DNA from: Rhodothermaceae bacterium
Lineage (GTDB): Bacteria; Bacteroidota; Rhodothermia; Rhodothermales; JAHEMB01
Assembly: GCA_024643915.1 (NCBI GenBank)
Contig: JAHEMB010000324.1
Span: forward strand, 1-5,308
Direction: 5' to 3'
Length of the DNA stretch: 5,308 bases
In this document: one piece after another, positions 1 to 4,279 of the stretch
Layout of the letters: each line of letters opens with the position of its first letter
How positions within the stretch are numbered: position 1 is the first letter of the stretch
The notes under the pieces: model-generated
Databases searched by the model: none
Seen by the model: only the letters and a program-made list of their open reading frames with translations
What the model was told of the DNA's origin: nothing
Translations under genes and position numbers: made by a program

Positions 1-471
1 GCCGTGCTGCCGCGTCTCGCCGTTGATGGTGAGTTGGATTTCCAGGTCCTGCACGTTGCCCACGGCGTCGGCAGGGACGAGCGGGCCGAGGGGCGCGAAC
101 GTGTCGAAGCCTTTGGCGACGCTCCACGGGTGGCCCTTCTGCTTGGCCCGGCCCTGAAGGTCGCGCGCCGTGATGTCCAGCCCCACGGCGTAGCCCTCGA
201 CGTGATCCAGCGCTGCGCCCTCTGGGATATTCTTCCCCCCGCGCCCGATGGCGGCCACCAGCTCCACCTCGTGATGCACGTCCTCGGACATCGCCGGCAG
301 CACGATCTCCCCGCCTGTGGCGACGAGCGCGGTAGAAGGTTTGAGGAACACCATCGGCTCCTCCGGCACGTCGCTCTTCATCTCGGCGGCGTGCTTGGCG
401 TAGTTGCGCCCGATGCAGAGCAGCTTGCCGGGACGCACCACGAGGCCACTTGTGGGCAGAGTGATTTCCAT
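1..471 (-). CDS. Fumarylacetoacetate hydrolase family protein, FAHD1/acylpyruvase-like (3' part beyond window)
   Basis: Reading the minus strand from the ATG at 471 gives 157 residues, open to the window edge; the family is usually about 200-220 residues in its short FAHD1-like form, so roughly a quarter is missing. The start is placed just before a short lead-in to the family's first conserved block, GKLLCIGRNYAKHAAEM (residues 15-31), containing the His27/Glu30 pair that matches the catalytic His/Glu of FAHD1. Metal ligands follow at Glu68 and Glu70 (HHEVEL) and Asp99 (GLDITARD), with Lys120 in the AKGFD block. Members hydrolyse acylpyruvates or decarboxylate oxaloacetate in a Mg- or Mn-dependent way; the exact substrate cannot be read here. 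It is divergent from rplU. The ring-cleavage pathway downstream also uses FAH-superfamily enzymes (oxalocrotonate decarboxylase, oxopentenoate hydratase), but this N-terminus looks more like FAHD1. No Shine-Dalgarno motif is visible. Confidence 0.9.
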   Translation of the reverse strand, partial: MEITLPTSGLVVRPGKLLCIGRNYAKHAAEMKSDVPEEPMVFLKPSTALVATGGEIVLPAMSEDVHHEVELVAAIGRGGKNIPEGAALDHVEGYAVGLDITARDLQGRAKQKGHPWSVAKGFDTFAPLGPLVPADAVGNVQDLEIQLTINGETRQHG

Positions 472-506
472 GGTTGGCGTTTGCGCTTCGTAGAAGGGTC
501 TGGAAA

Positions 507-568
507 AGCAGTCAGCTTTCAGCTTACCGACAATAAAGCTAGGTGCTGATAGCTGAAGGCTGACCGCT
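507..568. repeat. Inverted repeat built of GCTGANN heptamers
   Basis: The right side reads GCTGATA (545-551), GCTGAAG (552-558), GCTGACC (559-565) and then GCT. The left arm (507-524) is the reverse complement of the same kind of word. Arms 507-524 and 551-568 pair at 16 of 18 positions; one of the two mismatches would be a G-U pair in RNA. The spacer is 26 nt. It lies 36 nt upstream of the FAH-family start on the minus strand, so it could fold in that gene's leader or simply be an intergenic repeat. No T-run follows on either strand, so it is not an evident terminator. Confidence 0.8.
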
Positions 569-580
569 CTCTCCAAAATA

Positions 581-620
581 CTCCCCGTCTCCCCGTCTCT
601 CCGACGCCCCGGCTCCCCCA
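581..620. repeat. Tandem array of five CTCCCCGN-like octamers
   Basis: Five consecutive 8-bp words fill 40 bp with no gaps: CTCCCCGT twice (581-596), then CTCTCCGA, CGCCCCGG and CTCCCCCA. The first two are identical and the later ones drift by one to three bases. The strand is strongly C-rich/G-poor, in contrast to the surroundings. It sits between the heptamer inverted repeat and the rplU upstream region. Function is unknown; it resembles the heptamer arrays elsewhere in the window except for its period. Confidence 0.75.
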
Positions 621-665
621 CCGATACATTTCCCAGAAACTTCGTCCGCGCACGCGGTGCAACAT

Positions 666-715
666 GCTTCTTGCGTGCAAAAGCGGGAATCATTCCGCAT
701 GGATGCCTGTAGAAT
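666..715 (+). promoter_or_regulatory. rplU upstream region with stacked dyads and a possible -10
   Basis: The 170 bp before rplU that follow the octamer array hold no gene. A dyad at 666-684 pairs GCTT(c)TTGC with GCAAAAGC, eight pairs and one bulged C. It is followed directly by a perfect GGAAT-c-ATTCC palindrome (686-696) and a smaller GCAT-gg-ATGC (697-706). TAGAAT at 710-715 is the best -10-like hexamer, about 78 nt before the start codon, but no convincing -35 box lies 17 bp upstream. A Bacteroidota-like -7 candidate TACATTTC (625-632) also lacks a good partner. The dyads may be operators or leader hairpins. The promoter itself is unproven. Confidence 0.25.
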
Positions 716-793
716 GCCGGCTGTAAGCTATTCAGGCAAACCCGGAAACTCTCGCGTCGGTAGCCAGCCCGGCGCTCCAAAGCAGAGGCAACG

Positions 794-1165
794 ATGTACG
801 CAATTGTAGAGATCGCAGGCAAGCAGTTCAAGGTGCAGGAGAACGATACGCTTTTCGTGCCCTACCAGAAGAACGCCAGCGCCGACGACACCCTCACCTT
901 CGACCGCGTCCTGCTCGTCTCGAACGATGACGACGTAAAAGTGGGCGCCCCTCTTCTCGACGGCGCCACGATCAAGGCCAAAGTGCTCGGCCACGTCAAG
1001 GGCGACAAGGTGATCGTCTTCAAGAAGAAGCGCCGCAAGCGCTACAAGGTCCTCCGCGGCCACCGGCAGCGCTACACCCAGGTCCAGGTGGACGCCCTCT
1101 CGGTGGACGGCAAGAAGAAAAGGAAGACCAAGAAGAAAGAGACCGAGGCTGAAGCCGAGGCGTAG
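794..1165 (+). CDS. rplU: 50S ribosomal protein L21
   Basis: This is a 123-residue large-subunit protein that binds 23S rRNA near L20. The N-terminus MYAIVEIAGKQFKVQENDTL is the classic L21 opening (Y-A-I-V-E-I-A-G-K-Q-F-K-V). It is followed by the GAPLLDGATIKAKVLGHVKGDKVIVFKKKRRK region and the conserved RRKRYKVLRGHRQRYTQVQV rRNA-binding segment (about residues 80-99). It is longer than the roughly 103 residues of E. coli because of a Lys-rich then Glu/Ala-rich tail (about residues 108-123), a kind of extension seen in Bacteroidota-type L21. The start is supported by AGAGG at 784-788, five nt before ATG. The gene pairs with rpmA 59 nt downstream in the near-universal rplU-rpmA order, and both presumably share one transcript ending at 1543. 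Confidence 0.98.
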   Translation: MYAIVEIAGKQFKVQENDTLFVPYQKNASADDTLTFDRVLLVSNDDDVKVGAPLLDGATIKAKVLGHVKGDKVIVFKKKRRKRYKVLRGHRQRYTQVQVDALSVDGKKKRKTKKKETEAEAEA

Positions 1166-1224
1166 ACCTGCGCTTCTTTTTCGATAACACGTGAGATACA
1201 GGAAAGCAAGACAGCGAGGTTGTC

Positions 1225-1485
1225 ATGGCACATAAGAAAGGCGTAGGCTCGACCAAGAACGGCCGCGACTCGAACCCGAAAATGCTCGGTGTGAAAGCCT
1301 TCGGCGGCGAGTTCGTCACGGCGGGCAGCATCATCGTGCGGCAGCGCGGCACGCGTTTCCACCCCGGCCTCAACGTCGGGCGCGGCAACGACGACACGCT
1401 CTTCGCCACCACCACCGGCACGGTCCGTTTCGCCAAAGGCAAGAACGACCGCAAGTTCGTCCACATCGATCCGGCCGAGGCCTGA
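1225..1485 (+). CDS. rpmA: 50S ribosomal protein L27
   Basis: An 86-residue protein beginning [19 protein letters not shown], the diagnostic L27 N-terminus; this flexible tail reaches into the peptidyl transferase centre. It continues with the conserved [23 protein letters not shown] and [15 protein letters not shown] blocks. Length matches the family (about 85). It begins directly with M-A-H-K-K, so the N-terminal presequence cleaved off in Firmicutes is absent. A GAGG motif at 1216-1219 lies five nt before ATG, the same spacing as for rplU. The gene ends 24 nt before a strong terminator. No obg or tRNA gene follows; transcription passes instead to a metabolic cluster. Confidence 0.98.
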   Translation: MAHKKGVGSTKNGRDSNPKMLGVKAFGGEFVTAGSIIVRQRGTRFHPGLNVGRGNDDTLFATTTGTVRFAKGKNDRKFVHIDPAEA

Positions 1486-1509
1486 GCGATGCACGGCGAC
1501 TGAAGCAGC

Positions 1510-1543
1510 AAGGCTCCTGCCACCCCGGCAGGGGCCTTTTTTT
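1510..1543 (+). terminator. Rho-independent terminator of rplU-rpmA
   Basis: A 12-bp stem (1510-1521 with 1527-1538; one T-G pair at 1515/1533) closes a five-base ACCCC loop. The stem's outer pairs are A-T and lead straight into seven T residues (1537-1543). This is a textbook intrinsic terminator 24 nt after the L27 stop codon. It separates the ribosomal operon from the catabolic genes, so the next gene needs its own promoter. Confidence 0.95.
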
Positions 1544-1550
1544 GTTGCCG

Positions 1551-1579
1551 TTGCGGCCCGCCGTTCGGCAAACATTTTG
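1551..1579 (+). promoter_or_regulatory. Possible promoter of the kynurenine-branch genes
   Basis: Because the terminator ends at 1543 and the dehydrogenase starts at 1605, any promoter has to lie in this 61-bp gap or inside the terminator tail. TTGCGG at 1551-1556 is 15 nt from ACATTTTG (1572-1579), which keeps the TTTG half of the Bacteroidota -7 box TAnnTTTG but not its TA. A second TTGCCG lies at 1545-1550. The match is partial and the assignment rests mainly on location. Confidence 0.3.
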
Positions 1580-1604
1580 CCCTTCCGCGCAGTACCTATG
1601 GCGT

Positions 1605-3050
1605 ATGGATCGGATCCAGAATTACATCGGCGGTGCACTGGTGGCGCCCGTGGGTGGGGCGTATCTCGACAATTACGAGCCCGCCACCGGCCACGTCTAC
1701 AGCCACACGCCCGCCTCCGACGCGCGGGACGTCGATGCAGCCGTCGCGGAGGCGAGAGAGGCCTTTCCCGGCTGGGCCGCAACGCCTGCCGGGGAGCGCG
1801 CCCGCCTGCTCCTGCGCCTCGCCGACCTGATCGAGGCCAATCTGGAGGCCCTCGCCGAGGCGGAATCGACGGACAACGGCAAGCCGGTGTGGCTGGCACG
1901 GCAGGTGGACATCCCCCGCGCCGCCAGCAACTTCCGCTTCTTCGCCCACGCCGTCACCCAGTTCGCCAGCGAGGCGCACGCGATGGGCGAGACGGCGCTC
2001 AACTACACGCTCCGCCAACCTCACGGCGTGGCCGGCTGCATCTCGCCGTGGAACCTGCCGCTGTACCTTTTTACGTGGAAGATTGCCCCCGCCCTCGCGG
2101 CGGGTAACACGGTCGTCGGCAAGCCGTCCGAAGTAACGCCCCTGACGGCCTACAGGCTGTCGCAGCTTTGCCTCGAAGCCGGCTTTCCGCCGGGCATGCT
2201 GAACGTGATCCACGGCACTGGCCCCGAAGCGGGCGCCGCGCTCGTCGCGCACCGCGATGTGCCCGTGCTCTCGTTCACCGGGGGGACGAAGACGGGCGCC
2301 GCCCTCGCCCGCACCGCCGCACCGCTTTTCAAGAAACTTTCCCTCGAACTCGGCGGCAAGAACCCAACGATCATCTTCGCCGACTGCGCCTACGAGGCCA
2401 TGCTGGAGACGACGCTCCGCTCGTCCTTTGCCAACCAGGGCGAGATCTGCCTCTGCGGCTCCCGTATTTTCGTCGAGCGCCCGATTTACGACCGATTCAG
2501 GGATGATTTTGTCGCCCGTGTGGAAGCGCTTCGCGTGGGCGACCCGCGCTGCGACGACAGTCGGCTGGGCGCTATCGTGTCGCGGCCCCACCTGGATAAG
2601 ATCCTTTCCTACATCAATCTAGCGCAGGAAGAAGGCGGCACGATCCTCACCGGCGGCGCGCGTGTGCACGTGGAGGGGCGCTGCCGGGACGGCTGGTTCG
2701 TCGCCCCCACGGTGATCGAAGGGCTGGCGCCGGACTGCCGGACGAACCAGGAGGAGATCTTCGGACCCGTGGTGACGCTCATGCCGTTTGACGAGGAGGA
2801 AGAAGCGCTCGCCTGGGCCAACGGCACGCCCTACGGCCTCGCCGCCGTGCTGTGGACGGAAAATCTGACGCGGGCACACCGGCTGGCGGCCCGCCTCCAG
2901 GCCGGCATCGTGTGGATCAACTGCTGGATGCTACGCGACCTCCGGACGCCCTTCGGCGGGACGAAGCAATCGGGGGTGGGACGCGAGGGCGGCGTCGAGG
3001 CACTCCGCTTCTTCACCGAGCCCAAGAACGTGTGCATCAAGCTGAGTTGA
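1605..3050 (+). CDS. nbaE: 2-Aminomuconate-6-semialdehyde dehydrogenase (NAD-dependent ALDH)
   Basis: The 481-residue product is a full-length class-I-like aldehyde dehydrogenase of the AMSDH/ALDH8A1 group, which oxidises 2-aminomuconate semialdehyde to 2-aminomuconate with NAD. Visible landmarks are SPWNLPL with Asn150, the cofactor-binding GKPSEVTP with Lys173, FTGGTKTG, the general base Glu248 in LELGGKNP, catalytic Cys282 in NQGEICLCGSR, and EEIFGPV near 383-389. The segment RDLRTPFGGTKQSGVGREGG near the C-terminus is typical of this subgroup; its arginine matches the substrate-carboxylate-binding arginine described in the Pseudomonas enzyme. An upstream in-frame ATG at 1542 lies inside the T-run of the terminator, so the ATG at 1605 (MDRIQNYIGG) is preferred and agrees with family N-termini. 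The RidA-family gene starts 2 nt after the stop. Other hydroxymuconic-semialdehyde dehydrogenases are close relatives; the neighbouring genes decide the substrate. Confidence 0.93.
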   Translation: MDRIQNYIGGALVAPVGGAYLDNYEPATGHVYSHTPASDARDVDAAVAEAREAFPGWAATPAGERARLLLRLADLIEANLEALAEAESTDNGKPVWLARQVDIPRAASNFRFFAHAVTQFASEAHAMGETALNYTLRQPHGVAGCISPWNLPLYLFTWKIAPALAAGNTVVGKPSEVTPLTAYRLSQLCLEAGFPPGMLNVIHGTGPEAGAALVAHRDVPVLSFTGGTKTGAALARTAAPLFKKLSLELGGKNPTIIFADCAYEAMLETTLRSSFANQGEICLCGSRIFVERPIYDRFRDDFVARVEALRVGDPRCDDSRLGAIVSRPHLDKILSYINLAQEEGGTILTGGARVHVEGRCRDGWFVAPTVIEGLAPDCRTNQEEIFGPVVTLMPFDEEEEALAWANGTPYGLAAVLWTENLTRAHRLAARLQAGIVWINCWMLRDLRTPFGGTKQSGVGREGGVEALRFFTEPKNVCIKLS

Positions 3051-3052
3051 CC

Positions 3053-3508
3053 ATGCCCGAAGCCGCTATCCTTTCGAGCGAAGCTCCCGAGCCGGTGGGG
3101 CTGTACCCACACGCCCGCCGGGTGGGGAATCTGCTGTTCCTCTCCGGCGTCGGCCCGCGCCGGCGAGGGACGAAAGCCATCCCCGGCGTCGAATTGGATG
3201 CGGCGGGAAACGTCGTGTCGTACGACATTGAGGCGCAGTGCCGGAGCGTTTTCGCCAACGTCCGCGCCATCCTCGAAGAAGCCGGCGCAAGCTGGGAGCA
3301 ACTGGTGGACGTAACCGTATTTCTTACGGATATGGCGCGCGACTTCGCCGCCTACAACCGACTCTACGCCGAGTATTTCCGCGACAACCAGCCGTGCCGC
3401 ACCACGGTGGAGGTCAATCGCCTCCCCACCCCCATCGCCATCGAACTCAAGTGCATCGCGACTATCGAGGATAAAAAATCCGAAATCCGAAATCCGAAAT
3501 CCGAATGA
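3053..3508 (+). CDS. nbaF: RidA/YjgF-family 2-aminomuconate deaminase with a repeat-encoded tail
   Basis: A 151-residue protein of the RidA (YjgF/YER057c/UK114) fold, which forms trimers with active sites between subunits and hydrolyses enamines and imines. Typical features are GNLLFLSGVGPR (about 25-36), the central QCRSVFANVRAILEEAG helix, DVTVFLTDM, and the substrate-binding Arg116 in PCRTTVEVNRLP. Placed 2 nt behind the semialdehyde dehydrogenase and near the other pathway genes, it most likely removes the amino group of 2-aminomuconate to give 4-oxalocrotonate (2-oxohex-3-enedioate); a general RidA housekeeping role is the alternative. The start at 3053 is chosen by spacing and by the family N-terminus; the frame is open further upstream but overlaps the dehydrogenase gene. 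The last 11 residues (KKSEIRNPKSE, after the family's usual end near IATIE) come from four AAATCCG heptamers, which also lead to the stop codon. These residues are unlikely to be part of the ancestral fold. Confidence 0.9.
   Translation: MPEAAILSSEAPEPVGLYPHARRVGNLLFLSGVGPRRRGTKAIPGVELDAAGNVVSYDIEAQCRSVFANVRAILEEAGASWEQLVDVTVFLTDMARDFAAYNRLYAEYFRDNQPCRTTVEVNRLPTPIAIELKCIATIEDKKSEIRNPKSE
3476..3503 (+). repeat. Four perfect AAATCCG heptamers inside the end of the deaminase gene
   Basis: AAATCCG repeats four times without error, followed by AATGATG, where the TGA stop at 3506-3508 lies. Because 7 is not a multiple of 3, the coded peptide repeats every seven residues (SEIRNPK then SE) instead of every heptamer. 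The array begins a few bases past the expected end of the RidA fold. Confidence 0.95.
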
Positions 3509-3522
3509 TGCCGGAGCCCCCT

Positions 3523-3550
3523 TGGAATCTAGAGCCTGGATCTTGGTGCT
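3523..3550 (+). repeat. Degenerate TGGANCT-like heptamers
   Basis: Four adjacent 7-bp words, TGGAATC, TAGAGCC, TGGATCT and TGGTGCT, share a loose consensus TGGANCT with the same period as the perfect array 20 bp upstream. Each differs from the consensus by one or more bases, so this could be a decayed array or chance. It occupies the first part of the 118-bp gap before the dioxygenase gene. Confidence 0.4.
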
Positions 3551-3562
3551 TACGCGCCGAGG

Positions 3563-3598
3563 CTGCTAAGAAAGACAAAAACCTGCTAAAGCTATAAC
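3563..3598 (+). promoter_or_regulatory. Direct repeat CTGCTAA x2 and possible -10 before the dioxygenase gene
   Basis: CTGCTAA occurs at 3563-3569 and again at 3583-3589, exactly 20 bp apart, about two helical turns, so a dimeric regulator could bind both on one face. TATAAC at 3593-3598, just after the second copy, is a plausible -10 element 28 bp before the start codon. No clear -35 is seen, which would suit an activator-dependent promoter. This is inference from spacing only. Confidence 0.3.
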
Positions 3599-3626
3599 CG
3601 CAAATCAACCTCAACCCGCTATCGCC

Positions 3627-4163
3627 ATGCTGCCTCCCCTAAACTTCCAGAAATGGATCGACGAGCACCGGCATCTGCTGAAACCGCCGGTAGGTAACAA
3701 GTGCGTTTACGAAGGCGCAGACAACTTCATCGTGATGGTCGTCGGCGGCCCGAACGCGCGGAAGGACTTCCATTACAACGAGAGCGAGGAATTCTACTAC
3801 CAGGTCGAGGGCGACATCACCGTTCGCATCAAAGAAAACGGCCAGGTGCGCGACATCCCCATCCGCCAGGGCGAGATTTTCCTCCTCCCGCCGGAGGTAC
3901 CGCATTCGCCGCAGCGTCCGGCCAACACCGTCGGCCTCGTCATCGAAAAGGTGCGCGAAGAGGGCGAACGTGACGGGCTGATGTGGTTCTGCGAAAACTG
4001 CGGCAACACGCTCTACGAGGAATACTTCTTCCTCACCAATATCGTCGAGCAGCTCCCGCCCATCATCAACAAGTTCTACGGCTCCGAAGAACTGCGCACC
4101 TGCGACGACTGCGGCGAGACGATGGAAGTGCCCGCCCCAAAGCCGCAAGAAGCGGAGGCATGA
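3627..4163 (+). CDS. nbaC: 3-Hydroxyanthranilate 3,4-dioxygenase
   Basis: A 178-residue cupin enzyme that uses Fe(II) and O2 to open 3-hydroxyanthranilate to 2-amino-3-carboxymuconate 6-semialdehyde (ACMS). The opening NFQKWIDEHRHLLKPPVGNK and FIVMVVGGPNARKDFHYNESEEF are family hallmarks. Iron ligands are His49, Glu55 and His93. Substrate-binding Arg45, Arg97 (HSPQRP) and Glu107 (LVIEK) are all in place, matching Arg47, Arg99 and Glu110 of the Cupriavidus (Ralstonia) enzyme. The C-terminal rubredoxin-like metal site of bacterial members is complete: Cys122/Cys125 (CENC) and Cys159/Cys162 (CDDC). Length is close to the 174 of that enzyme. The gene lies 118 bp after the deaminase and has no Shine-Dalgarno motif. 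Its TGA stop is the first three bases of a heptamer inverted repeat. Confidence 0.97.
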   Translation: MLPPLNFQKWIDEHRHLLKPPVGNKCVYEGADNFIVMVVGGPNARKDFHYNESEEFYYQVEGDITVRIKENGQVRDIPIRQGEIFLLPPEVPHSPQRPANTVGLVIEKVREEGERDGLMWFCENCGNTLYEEYFFLTNIVEQLPPIINKFYGSEELRTCDDCGETMEVPAPKPQEAEA

Positions 4164-4252
4164 AACGTGACGCGTGAAACGTGAGGGTGCCGGTAGTAAG
4201 CCGCCTTAGCAAGGCACCCTCACGCATCACGTTTCAATCATCATTCATCACA
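4161..4252. repeat. Long inverted repeat of TGANNCG-type heptamers between dioxygenase and decarboxylase genes
   Basis: The left side has four heptamers starting at the stop codon: TGAAACG (4161), TGACGCG (4168), TGAAACG (4175) and TGAGGGT (4182), then GCC. The right side (4213-4236) is their reverse complement, but with one heptamer fewer. Removing the third left unit (4175-4181) gives 23 of 24 matching positions. With the arms as they stand, 12 bp (4180-4191 with 4213-4224) pair perfectly around a 21-nt loop that has its own small TAAG/CTTA dyad. Words of the same period continue to the right (TTTCAAT, CATCATT, CATCACA, 4232-4252). It fills most of the 116-bp gap. It may fold in the mRNA and protect or attenuate, but no T-run follows either arm. 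Confidence 0.9.
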
Positions 4253-4279
4253 GCAAAACCATTCGAGTCCGATTCAACC

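Noticed and set aside
4..549. A 181-codon plus-strand open frame at the left end.
   Set aside because: It is the antisense of the FAH-family gene, which has clear catalytic motifs on the minus strand; the plus-strand translation matches no recognisable family.
625..632. TACATTTC as a Bacteroidota -7 promoter box for rplU.
   Set aside because: It matches seven of eight positions of TAnnTTTG but no TTG element lies about 20 bp upstream, where the octamer array sits.
1542..1604. A 21-residue N-terminal extension of the dehydrogenase from the ATG at 1542.
   Set aside because: That ATG overlaps the T-run of the L27 terminator and the extension lacks family similarity; MDRIQNYIGG at 1605 is the normal start.
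1072..1899. A long minus-strand open frame of 275 codons across L21, L27 and the dehydrogenase start.
   Set aside because: It runs antisense through two ribosomal protein genes and the terminator; its Arg/Ala-rich composition is typical of GC-rich shadow frames.
2852..3052. An upstream extension of the deaminase frame by 67 codons.
   Set aside because: It overlaps the well-conserved end of the dehydrogenase in another frame; the ATG at 3053 fits the RidA fold and lies 2 nt after the dehydrogenase stop.
4161..4252. The inverted repeat as an intrinsic terminator or CRISPR array.
   Set aside because: No T-run follows the stem on either strand, and 7-bp words without spacers do not make a CRISPR array.
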